Below are positions 35,652 to 43,164 of a stretch of 64,000 nucleotides of DNA, one piece after another (position 1 is the first letter of the stretch; each line of letters opens with the position of its first letter). Source of the DNA: Streptomyces sp. NBC_01260 (GTDB lineage Bacteria; Actinomycetota; Actinomycetes; Streptomycetales; Streptomycetaceae); contig NZ_CP108464.1 of NCBI RefSeq assembly GCF_036226405.1, positions 6,634,001-6,698,000 of the forward strand. The letters run 5' to 3'. A model generated the notes under the pieces. The model saw nothing but the letters and a program-made list of their open reading frames with translations, had not been told where the DNA came from and made no database searches. A program made the position numbers and the translations under genes.

Positions 35652-37139
35652 ATGTCCGCAGAGCGCCCCACCCTGCCGCCGGTACGGCTGCACACCGAGG
35701 CCGAGCTGGCACGGGACGCGCTTGCCGCGCCGCTGCTCGCCCGCGCCGTCCGGCTCGCCCGCTGGGCCGGGCCCGGCACCAGGGTGGGCGCCGGCGGCGA
35801 GCTCGTCGAAGCGCAGCTGCCCGCGGCGGCCGCGCACCTCGGCCTCACCGCGGACGAGGACGGTGCGGCGGAGGCCAGCGAGGCCTGGCGGCTCGCCGTC
35901 GACACCGGGCTCGTCGAGGTCGAGGACCCGGCGGACGAAGAGGCGGACTCGGGTACGGAGGACGGCCAGGGCGAGGAGGCGGAGGGCACCGTCACCGCGG
36001 GCGAGAACCTGGCGCTGCTGACCGGCGGATCACCGCAGGACGTCCTGGCGATCTGGCTCGACGGCCTGGAGGCCGCCCACGCCGATGCCACCGCCCCCTT
36101 CTTCGACGACTTCGCCGACCTCGTCGGCGAGGACGGGTCGATCGACTTCGACGCCCTGGACTGGGACCCGGAGACCGAGGCCGAGTTCCTCGACGGCGTG
36201 CTCGGCAACCTCTACCTGCTCACGGTCTCCGACAGCGCCGCGGGCGACGCGCCCGTACCGCTGCCCGCACTCGCCGCGTCGATGATCGTGCCCGACGACA
36301 TGGGCGAGCCCACCGACGACATCCTGGAGCAGGTGTCGGACGCGATGATGCGCCTCGACGACCAGTTCCGGGTGCTGGAGCCCATCGGCATCGTCGAGTA
36401 CCAGCCGGTGGACGAGGCGCTGCTGGCCGAGGAGGGCGAGGACGCCACCCCGCCCGCCGACGACGACGACGTCACCCGGTACGGGATGGTGAAGCTGACC
36501 CCGCTCGGCCTGTACGGCATCCGGGCCAGGATGCTGGACGCGGGTGTGGAGGCCCCGGCGATCGGGGACCTCGTCGACAAGAGCGCCGACGCGCTCCTCG
36601 GCGGTATCGCGTACTACCCCGAGGACGCGGCCCGCAGCGAGGTCGAGCTGTGGCTCGCCCGGCGCGGCGCCGGCGGTGCCGCCGCCGAGCTCCTGGACGC
36701 GGCCCGCGGCGAGGACCCGCAGGCACCGCTGCGCCGCCTGCACTGCCAGCAGGCGCTCGCCCTGGTCGGCGCGGAGGCGGAGCCCGCCGTGCGCGCCGTG
36801 CTCGACGACGCGGAGCTGGGCGGCCTCGCCCGGGTCTGGCTCGCGGAGCTGGGCGCCGCCGACGTGCCCGCGCCCCCGGAGCCGATGATCTTCTGGCTCG
36901 CCGTCGACACGATCGCGGCGCAGCTGGAGGCGGACGGCGATCTGGACGAGCTCCAGGGCCTGGTCGAGGGGCTGTCCGGCCAGCACAGCGGCTTCTTCGA
37001 CGAGGTGTGGCGGGTGGACCACCCGGCGACGGCGGATGTCCTTGAGGCGATGGGCCGGCTGCACAGCGACAAGAAGCTGGCGAAGGACGCCCGCAAGGCC
37101 GCCTTCAAGGCCCGGTCGCGGAGCGGCTCGGCCCGCTGA
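35652..37139 (+). CDS. Conserved acidic protein of unknown function
   Basis: A 495-residue cytosolic protein, very acidic, with Asp/Glu-rich spacers near residues 95-115 (VEDPADEEADSGTEDGQGEE) and 265-280 (PPADDDD). Between them is a helical region (DVLAIWLDGLEAAHADATAPFFDDFADLV), and the C-terminal third has Ala/Leu-rich helices that could be HEAT-like (AALVGAEAEPAVRAVLDDAEL type) and a basic tail (KKLAKDARKAAFKARSRSGS). I do not recognise a named family. GGAGAA precedes ATG 35652 and a strong hairpin follows, so it is monocistronic. Confidence 0.82.
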   Translation: MSAERPTLPPVRLHTEAELARDALAAPLLARAVRLARWAGPGTRVGAGGELVEAQLPAAAAHLGLTADEDGAAEASEAWRLAVDTGLVEVEDPADEEADSGTEDGQGEEAEGTVTAGENLALLTGGSPQDVLAIWLDGLEAAHADATAPFFDDFADLVGEDGSIDFDALDWDPETEAEFLDGVLGNLYLLTVSDSAAGDAPVPLPALAASMIVPDDMGEPTDDILEQVSDAMMRLDDQFRVLEPIGIVEYQPVDEALLAEEGEDATPPADDDDVTRYGMVKLTPLGLYGIRARMLDAGVEAPAIGDLVDKSADALLGGIAYYPEDAARSEVELWLARRGAGGAAAELLDAARGEDPQAPLRRLHCQQALALVGAEAEPAVRAVLDDAELGGLARVWLAELGAADVPAPPEPMIFWLAVDTIAAQLEADGDLDELQGLVEGLSGQHSGFFDEVWRVDHPATADVLEAMGRLHSDKKLAKDARKAAFKARSRSGSAR

Positions 37140-37153
37140 GACGGGCGGGGACG

Positions 37154-37181
37154 GGCGGCGGGGCGGGGCCGCCCCGCCGCC
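37154..37181 (+). terminator. Terminator after the acidic 495-residue protein gene
   Basis: GGCGGCGGGGCGG (37154-37166) and CCGCCCCGCCGCC (37169-37181) form a near-continuous 12-13 bp GC stem 14 bp after the stop codon. Confidence 0.7.
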
Positions 37182-37295
37182 GGTGATGTTCACGGAACGC
37201 ATTCCCTGGAAGTCGTCCTCAGTTCAACTGGTGTTGGCGCCGGCGCGGGACGGTGATCCCGCCAACAATCGCCCCAGCTGCACCAGGAGTACGTG

Positions 37296-38774
37296 ATGGC
37301 CTTCACGCGCAGGGAATTCACCAGACAGTCCGCCCTCACCGGTGCCGGCATCGCCCTCACCGGAACCGTCGCCGCGCTGGCCACCGCGCCCGGCGCCCTC
37401 GCCGCCGGGGACTCGAAGCACGGCCACGACGACCACGGCCACGGTCACGACGGACACGGCCACGGTCACAGCCACGAGCCCGGCTACGGGGCACTGCTCC
37501 CCGACCCGAAGGGCATACTCGCGCTGCCCGCCGGATTCTCGTACAAGATCATCACCCACAGCGGTGTCACCAAGCTGGAGACCGGCGAGTACACCCCCTC
37601 CAACCACGACGGCACGGCCGCCTTCGAGGGCGCGCGCGGCGTCACCCTGCTGGTGAACAACCACGAGCTGGCCGGCGTCCGCGCCGACTGGGAGCACCCG
37701 GTCCCGCTCACCGACGGTCTCGTCTACGACGCGGTCGCGGGCGGCGGCTGCACCGTCGTGGAGACCCGCCGCGACGGCCGCACCGCCGAATGGGTCGGCA
37801 TCGCCGGCACCTCCACCAACTGCGCCGGTGGCGCCACCCCGTGGGGCACCTGGCTCACCTGCGAGGAGACCGAGGACAAGGCCGGCAAGAACGGCCTGCT
37901 CAAGGACCACGGCTACGTCTTCGAGGTCGACCCGTACGACAAGCGCGCCAACCGCGACCCGCGCCCGATCAAGGCGTTCGGCCGGTACGCCCACGAGGCC
38001 GTCGTCATCGACCCCAAGCAGGGCCACGCCTACCTCACCGAGGACGCGTCCGGCCCCAACGGACTGCTCTACCGCTGGGTTCCGCCGCACGGCTTCAGGC
38101 ACGGCCGCGGCAAGCTGCGCACGCTCGCCGCCGACGCCGGTGTCCTCCAGGCCACCAAGTGCTTCGACCGGAGCGGCAAGTTCGTCGACGACCTCTCGCG
38201 CGCCACGAAGATCGGCACGGTCTACGGCGTGGACTGGGTCGACGTCCCCGACCGTGACGCCAGGACCGTCTCGGTGCGCAAGCAGTTCGGCGACAAGGAC
38301 GTCACCCGGGCCCGCAAGCTCGAAGGCATGTGGTGGGGCGACGGCGGTGCCTACATCGTCTCCTCGTTCGCCCGCGGCGAGAGCCCGGTCCAGCACGACG
38401 GCCAGGTCTGGTTCTACGACCCGAAGCGCCGCACGCTGACGCTGAAGGTGCTTCTCGGCGTCAACGCCGACCCCTCCGTGGACGGTGCCTTCGACGGCCC
38501 GGACAACATCACCGTCTCGCCGTACGGCGGCCTCGTGATCGCCGAGGACGGCGAGGGCGTCCAGCACCTGTTCGGGGCCACCGAGAGCGGCCGCACCTAC
38601 CCCATCGCGCGCAACGAGCTGAACGCCGGGACCGAGGAGGACCCGGAGTACAGCGAGTTCACCGGAGTCACGTTCTCGCCCGACGGGAAGACGCTGTTCG
38701 CCAACATCCAGACGCCGGGGATCATGCTGGCCATCACCGGCCCCTGGAAGCGTCAGCCGCGGCACGAGAAGTAA
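37296..38774 (+). CDS. PhoX-family (DUF839) Tat-exported protein
   Basis: A 492-residue protein with a Tat signal (TRREFTRQSALTG, hydrophobic core to ALA near residue 37). The mature N-terminus is a His-rich stretch with nine His between residues 42 and 60 (HGHDDHGHGHDGHGHGHSH). The body matches the DUF839/PhoX beta-propeller (LLVNNHEL, CAGGATPWGTWLTCEET, FGRYAHEAVVIDP, VSPYGGLVIAEDGEG). PhoX phosphatases bind iron and calcium. I use ATG 37296 rather than the GTG one codon earlier because of the AGGAG spacing. Phosphatase activity is likely but not certain. Confidence 0.85.
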   Translation: MAFTRREFTRQSALTGAGIALTGTVAALATAPGALAAGDSKHGHDDHGHGHDGHGHGHSHEPGYGALLPDPKGILALPAGFSYKIITHSGVTKLETGEYTPSNHDGTAAFEGARGVTLLVNNHELAGVRADWEHPVPLTDGLVYDAVAGGGCTVVETRRDGRTAEWVGIAGTSTNCAGGATPWGTWLTCEETEDKAGKNGLLKDHGYVFEVDPYDKRANRDPRPIKAFGRYAHEAVVIDPKQGHAYLTEDASGPNGLLYRWVPPHGFRHGRGKLRTLAADAGVLQATKCFDRSGKFVDDLSRATKIGTVYGVDWVDVPDRDARTVSVRKQFGDKDVTRARKLEGMWWGDGGAYIVSSFARGESPVQHDGQVWFYDPKRRTLTLKVLLGVNADPSVDGAFDGPDNITVSPYGGLVIAEDGEGVQHLFGATESGRTYPIARNELNAGTEEDPEYSEFTGVTFSPDGKTLFANIQTPGIMLAITGPWKRQPRHEK

Positions 38775-39093
38775 TTCGTACGAGTGATCCGGGTCGGGTC
38801 GCGCCCGTGTCACCCGGAAGCGGGACGTGGCGGCGTGGCACCGGCCTGCGGGGGCGGCCCGGTGCGGTCCGTCGCCACGGGCCGGTGCGCCGCGGCGGGC
38901 ACGCCCCGCGAAAAGCGATAACCGCCACACCGCCGGGGCCTTTCGGACGCCGGGCTTCGGGGCGGTGCCCTTGCCGGAAGCGGGGTGGGAGGCCGGCCGG
39001 CGGCGGAATCCCTGATTACGAATCCGGCATCAGTGGGGCCCCAGGAGCGGTCGGGCATGGCGTCGGGCGTTTCCAGGGCGCATACTCAAGGTA
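38775..39093. other. Intergenic region after the PhoX gene
   Basis: About 320 bp with no credible gene. Near its right end CATACT (39081-39086) is a possible -10 for the small CarD-like gene, placing the start point at or beside its ATG. I see no clear terminator for the PhoX gene. Confidence 0.4.
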
Positions 39094-39324
39094 ATGAAAC
39101 AGTCAGCCGGATCCCGGCGTCACCTGCCTTCCAGTCCCTTCAACCGCCCGGCCCAGGCGGCCCCACCGGTCGAATTGTTCGATGTGGGCGACAGGGTGTC
39201 GCACGACCAGTTCGGACTCGGCCGAGTCCTTGCTGTCGAGGGCGACAACGACGCAGTGCTCATCGACTTCTCGGGGCGACAGGGGAGGATCCTGAGCCCG
39301 TACTCCAAGCTGACCAAGCTCTGA
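39094..39324 (+). CDS. Small CarD/TRCF-like domain protein
   Basis: A 76-residue protein. After a basic, Pro-rich 28-residue N-terminus comes ELFDVGDRVSHDQFGLGRVL then AVEGDNDAVLIDFSGRQGRI, a Tudor-like fold resembling the N-terminal RNA-polymerase-binding domain of CarD and TRCF. It is much shorter than CarD and lacks a DNA-binding domain. RNA polymerase binding is therefore an inference from fold only. A convergent terminator lies downstream. Confidence 0.78.
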   Translation: MKQSAGSRRHLPSSPFNRPAQAAPPVELFDVGDRVSHDQFGLGRVLAVEGDNDAVLIDFSGRQGRILSPYSKLTKL

Positions 39325-39383
39325 GAGAAGCGACGAGCACGCGCCGCGTCCGACGTGTCCGCCGTATCCCTCTCGCAGACGGC

Positions 39384-39421
39384 CTTCAGGGGCACCCGCA
39401 ACCAGCCGGGTGCCCCTGAAG
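39384..39421. terminator. Convergent terminator between the CarD-like and TerD genes
   Basis: CTTCAGGGGCACCCG (39384-39398) and CGGGTGCCCCTGAAG (39407-39421) form a perfect 15-bp stem with an 8-nt loop, between convergent genes. Confidence 0.85.
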
Positions 39422-39452
39422 CCGTTGCGCCGGTGGCCGGCGCGACCGGGCC

Positions 39453-40661
39453 CTAGAGCGACTGGGCGGCGGGCTTGACCATGCCCCGGACGGTGCGCGA
39501 CTTCACGAAGTCGCCCACCGCGGTCATCTCCCACTCGCCGGAGAACTGCTTGATCAGCTTGGCCATGATCACGCCGGTCTGCGGCTCGGCGCCCGTCAGG
39601 TCGAAGCGGACCAGCTCGTCGCCGGTGGCCGCGTCGATCAGCCGGCAGTAGGCCTTGGCCACCTCGGTGAACTTCTGGCCGGTGAACGAGTTGACCGTGA
39701 AGACCAGACCGGTCGCCTCCGCCGGAATCCGGCCCAGATCGACGACGATCACCTCGTCGTCCCCGGCGCCCTCGCCCGTGAGGTTGTCGCCCGAGTGCTT
39801 GATGGCGCCGTTCAGGATGGAGAGCTTGCCGAAGTAGCAGCTGTCCAGGTGGTTGCGGTTCGGGCCGTAGGCGATCACCGACGCGTCCAGGTCGATGTCC
39901 TTGCCCCGGAACGCGGGCTCCCAGCCGAGGCCCATCTTGACCTGGGAGAGCAGTGGCCGGCCGCCCTTGACCAGCGACACCGTCTGGTTCTTCTGCAGGC
40001 TGACCCGGCCCTTGTCCAGGTTGATCCGGCCGGGGGCCGGGGGCGCCGGAGGGGCGACGGGCGGGGCCGGCGGGGCGACCGGCGCCGGAGGGGCGGAGAG
40101 CCGCGGGTCCACCGGGGCGGCGGCGGTCACCGGGGGTGCCACCGGGGCGGGCGCGGGCTCGTCCTCGACCGAGACGCCGAAGTCGGTGGCGATGCCCGCC
40201 AGCCCGTTGGCGTAGCCCTGGCCGACCGCGCGGGCCTTCCAGGCGCCGCCCCGCCGGTAGATCTCGATGACCACGAGCGCGGTCTCGGCGCCCAGCCGGG
40301 GCGGGGTGAAGGTGGCGAGCGCACTGCCGTCGTCCGCGTTGCGCACGGTGGCGCTGGGCTCGATGCCCTGGAAGGTCTGACCCGCTCCGTCCGGGCTCGC
40401 GGTGACGACGATCTTCTCGATGCCGGGCGGCACGGCAGCGGTGTCGACCACGATCGCGTCGGGTGCGCTGCCGCCGCCGGAGCGGTAGGTCACGCCGGGG
40501 CCCGCGGGCTGGTTGTAGAAGATGAAGTCGTCGTCGGAGCGCACCTTGCCGTCGGCGGTGAGCAGCAGGCCCGACACGTCGAGCCGCACCGGAGCGGCGA
40601 CGTCCACCGCCACGCGGGGGGCGGAGAGAGGGATGTTCGAGCCGGGTGTCATAGCGGTCAT
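39453..40661 (-). CDS. Tandem TerD-domain protein
   Basis: A 402-residue protein of the tellurium-resistance TerD family, which binds calcium and takes part in stress and membrane-associated processes. It has two TerD domains: residues about 1-165 (VRSDDDFIFYNQPAGPGVTY, then YRRGGAWKARAVGQGYANGL) and about 225-402 (SLVKGGRPLLSQVKMGLGWE, VVDLGRIPAEATGLVFTVNS). A Pro/Ala-rich linker of about 45 residues joins them (APPAPPVAPPAPPAPG). ATG 40661 is used; MTPGSNIPL 9 nt in is an equally good start. No other ter gene is adjacent. Confidence 0.88.
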   Translation of the reverse strand: MTAMTPGSNIPLSAPRVAVDVAAPVRLDVSGLLLTADGKVRSDDDFIFYNQPAGPGVTYRSGGGSAPDAIVVDTAAVPPGIEKIVVTASPDGAGQTFQGIEPSATVRNADDGSALATFTPPRLGAETALVVIEIYRRGGAWKARAVGQGYANGLAGIATDFGVSVEDEPAPAPVAPPVTAAAPVDPRLSAPPAPVAPPAPPVAPPAPPAPGRINLDKGRVSLQKNQTVSLVKGGRPLLSQVKMGLGWEPAFRGKDIDLDASVIAYGPNRNHLDSCYFGKLSILNGAIKHSGDNLTGEGAGDDEVIVVDLGRIPAEATGLVFTVNSFTGQKFTEVAKAYCRLIDAATGDELVRFDLTGAEPQTGVIMAKLIKQFSGEWEMTAVGDFVKSRTVRGMVKPAAQSL

Positions 40662-40772
40662 GCACGGGGTAACGAATGACCCGGCTTTGCCGTTCCCTTA
40701 CCTTTGGGCGGCTTCGCCCGTACGGCGGCAGCGCAGCCCCCACCCGGGTATGTCAGCTCATGTCAGCTCATG

Positions 40773-40991
40773 TCAACGGTTTCTGGGGTGGTCGCGCGCG
40801 GTGCGCTCGTTGCCGTGCTTGTACGCACCGGTCCAGCGGGCCATCACCAGCTGTGCGTCGCCCGCCCCCACCTCCGCCAGGAACGTCTCCGCCCGGCCGC
40901 CGCGCAGGGTGCCCGCGGGGCGGCCGTGGTGGGTGAGGGTGACGCTGTCGTCGCCGTGCCGCTGGTACCGGAATCCGGAAGGTCTCGCCAT
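40773..40991 (-). CDS. Small conserved basic protein
   Basis: A 72-residue protein, MARPSGFRYQRHGDDSVTLT, with a short beta-rich half and a basic tail (MARWTGAYKHGNERTARDHP). Similar small proteins are, to my recollection, conserved in Streptomyces without a known role. Size and charge would suit a nucleic-acid-binding protein. It lies 51 bp after the start side of udh on the same strand, but no operon is evident. Confidence 0.65.
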   Translation of the reverse strand: MARPSGFRYQRHGDDSVTLTHHGRPAGTLRGGRAETFLAEVGAGDAQLVMARWTGAYKHGNERTARDHPRNR

Positions 40992-41042
40992 GAGCGCATC
41001 ATGCCTGACCCGGCCCGGTGCGAGGGCGGCCTTTTTCCGCGC

Positions 41043-41852
41043 TCAGTACGGCCAGATCGGCGCGTTGGTGCAGAAGTGGCCGCCGAGGTGGGCGTGGTCC
41101 GGGTTGTCCGGGTCGAGCTCGCCCTGTTCGGCGATGAGCTTCGCCGCGTACGGCTCCGAGTCGTCCCTCGGCTCGTAGCCGAGCGAGCGGGCCGAGGTCA
41201 GGTCCCACCACAGCCGGGTGTTGTCGGAGGAGCCGTGGATGACGGTGTGCCCCACGTTCTCGGCGGTGAGCGCGGCGTCGAAGAGCCGGGCGCCGTCGCC
41301 GGGGCTCATCCAGACCGAGAGCATCCGTACGGATGTCGGCTCCGGGAAGCAGGAACCGATGCGCACGGAGACGGTCTCCAGGCCGTGCCGGTCCCAGTAG
41401 AGCTGGGCGAGATCCTCACCGAAGGACTTGGAGAGGCCGTAGAAGGTGTCCGGCCGGCGCGGGGTTCCGATCGGAATCAGCGGGTCGCCGGGGAGGGGGC
41501 GGGGGGTGAATCCGACGGCGTGGTTGGAGGAGGCGAAGACGATCCGCCGCACGCCCTCCGCGAGAGCGGCCTCGTAGAGGTTGTACGTGCCCTCGATGTT
41601 CGCCCGGAGGATCTTGTCGAACGAGGCTTCCAGGGAGATGCCCGCAAGGTGGATGATCGCGTCGACGCCCCGCACGGCCTCGCGCAGTGCCTCCTTGTCG
41701 CCGAGGTCGGCGGTGATCGCGTCCGGCTCGCCCTCGATGGGAACCATGTCGAAGAGCCGGAGCGCGTAGCCGTGGGCGGGCAGCAGTCCGCGCATCAGGG
41801 TGCCGAGGCCGCCGGCGGCGCCGGTGAGCAGGACGGTGCGGGGAGCGGGCAT
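41043..41852 (-). CDS. udh: Uronate dehydrogenase
   Basis: A 269-residue extended SDR that oxidises D-galacturonate or D-glucuronate to the aldarolactone with NAD+, the first step of the oxidative uronate pathway. The motif TGAAGGLGTLMRGLL binds NAD, HLAGIS follows, the catalytic serine lies in FASSNHAVGF and the catalytic pair is Y138/K142 (FYGLSKSFGEDL). AGGAGA precedes ATG 41852. It diverges from kdgD, a later step of the same pathway, across 331 bp holding several palindromes. Confidence 0.85.
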   Translation of the reverse strand: MPAPRTVLLTGAAGGLGTLMRGLLPAHGYALRLFDMVPIEGEPDAITADLGDKEALREAVRGVDAIIHLAGISLEASFDKILRANIEGTYNLYEAALAEGVRRIVFASSNHAVGFTPRPLPGDPLIPIGTPRRPDTFYGLSKSFGEDLAQLYWDRHGLETVSVRIGSCFPEPTSVRMLSVWMSPGDGARLFDAALTAENVGHTVIHGSSDNTRLWWDLTSARSLGYEPRDDSEPYAAKLIAEQGELDPDNPDHAHLGGHFCTNAPIWPY

Positions 41853-42183
41853 ACGCGGATCTCCTCGGTGCTTACGCGCGGCGGGCACGCGCGAAACGGT
41901 CGCGCCGTACGTGCGGAACGTACATGAAACCCGTCAAATCCATGGATGACATTCACATGCATGGACAAGCTAAGAAGTGATGCGCCGGTGCGTCAAGTGT
42001 CGCGCACGGCTTGGGCGCGGCTCACCGGGAGTGCCGAACTCCGCCTCGATCGGATCGCGGCGAACCGACGGGTCGCGGGTACTCGTCTTGACCTGCGCCG
42101 AGGGGCTGCTTTAGCGTGAGGGCGTTCATAAATATGGACGTCGATCAGAATTGTGTACGCCTGAACCTGCTCAGGGAGCGCCC
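41853..42183. other. Divergent regulatory region between udh and kdgD
   Basis: 331 bp with no gene. It holds the inverted repeat GTACGT-N5-ACGTAC (41907-41923), the palindromes ATCCATGGAT (41938-41947) and CATGCATG (41956-41963), and CATA-AA-TATG (42127-42136) 48 bp before kdgD. This is where the pathway genes would be controlled by a uronate-sensing regulator. Confidence 0.5.
42127..42136. promoter_or_regulatory. CATA-AA-TATG palindrome upstream of kdgD
   Basis: Near-perfect palindrome set in GTTCATAAATATGGAC. A related CATATATG lies upstream of the GntR gene at 45777-45784. Both are AT-rich islands in very GC-rich DNA. Confidence 0.4.
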
Positions 42184-43164
42184 GTGACCTCAGCCCCACT
42201 CGCCGCCCGACTCACCGCTGTCGCCGGGCCGCTCTTCTTCCCCGTCACCGCCTACGGACCCGACGGCTCCGTCGACCTCGATGCCTTCCGCGCGCATGTG
42301 CGCAAGGGCATCGACGCCGGTGCGGCGGCCGTCTTCGCCTGCTGCGGCACGGGTGAGTTCCACGCCCTGACGCCCGAGGAGTTCCGGCTCGTCGTCGCCG
42401 CGGCGGTCGAGGAGACCGCAGGCCAGGTGCCCGTCGTGGCGGGCGCCGGATACGGCACCGCCCTCGCGGTCCAGTTCGCGAAGCTCGCCGAGGAGGCGGG
42501 CGCGGACGGGCTCCTCGCCATGCCTCCGTACCTGGTCGTGGCCGACCAGGAGGGGCTGCTGGCCCACTACACGGCACTCGCCGCCGCCACCGGCCTGGAG
42601 ACGATCGTCTACCAGCGCGACAACGCCGTCTTCACCCCGCAGACCGTTCTCGCCCTGGCGCGGACGCCGGGGATCATCGGCCTCAAGGACGGCTACGGCG
42701 ACCTCGATCTGATGCAGCGGATCGTCAGCGCCGTCCGCACCGGACTGCCCGGCCGGGACTTCCTGTACTTCAACGGGCTGCCCACCGCCGAGCTCACCGG
42801 CCTCGCCTACCGGGGCATCGGCGTCACGCTCTACTCCTCCGCCGTCTTCGCCTTCGCGCCCGATATCGCGCTGGCCTTCTACCGGGCCCTCGAAGCCGGC
42901 GACGACGACCTCGTCAACGCGCTGCTCGACCACTTCTACCGGCCGCTCGTCGAACTGCGGGCCAAGGGCCGCGGTTACGCGGTCTCGCTGGTCAAGGCGG
43001 CCGTCCGGCTCCAGGGCCTGGAGGTGGGCGAGGTGCGCAGCCCGCTCACCGAGCCGCCGGCCGCGCACATCGAGGAGCTGACCGGGATCATCGCGAGCGG
43101 CCGCGCGCTGCTGGAGCGGAGCGGCGACGAGCCCGGCGGCAGCGGCACCGGGGAGCGCGGGTGA
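42184..43164 (+). CDS. kdgD: 5-Dehydro-4-deoxyglucarate dehydratase
   Basis: A 326-residue DapA-superfamily enzyme that dehydrates and decarboxylates 5-keto-4-deoxy-D-glucarate to 2-oxoglutarate semialdehyde. The Schiff-base lysine is K168 (GIIGLKDGYGDL) and Y143 sits in IVYQRDNAVF. GPLFFPVTAYGPDGSVD and FACCGTGEFHALTPEEF distinguish KdgD from DapA. The N-terminal SAPLAARLTAVAGPLFFP also fits KdgD. GTG 42184 follows AGGGAG. Its stop overlaps the GTG of the next gene by 4 nt. Confidence 0.88.
   Translation: MTSAPLAARLTAVAGPLFFPVTAYGPDGSVDLDAFRAHVRKGIDAGAAAVFACCGTGEFHALTPEEFRLVVAAAVEETAGQVPVVAGAGYGTALAVQFAKLAEEAGADGLLAMPPYLVVADQEGLLAHYTALAAATGLETIVYQRDNAVFTPQTVLALARTPGIIGLKDGYGDLDLMQRIVSAVRTGLPGRDFLYFNGLPTAELTGLAYRGIGVTLYSSAVFAFAPDIALAFYRALEAGDDDLVNALLDHFYRPLVELRAKGRGYAVSLVKAAVRLQGLEVGEVRSPLTEPPAAHIEELTGIIASGRALLERSGDEPGGSGTGERG

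Noticed and set aside
35486..37045. A 519-codon + strand frame overlapping the acidic 495-residue gene.
   Set aside because: Extreme Arg/Gly/Ala composition typical of an out-of-frame reading; the overlapping frame has balanced codon use and a ribosome site.
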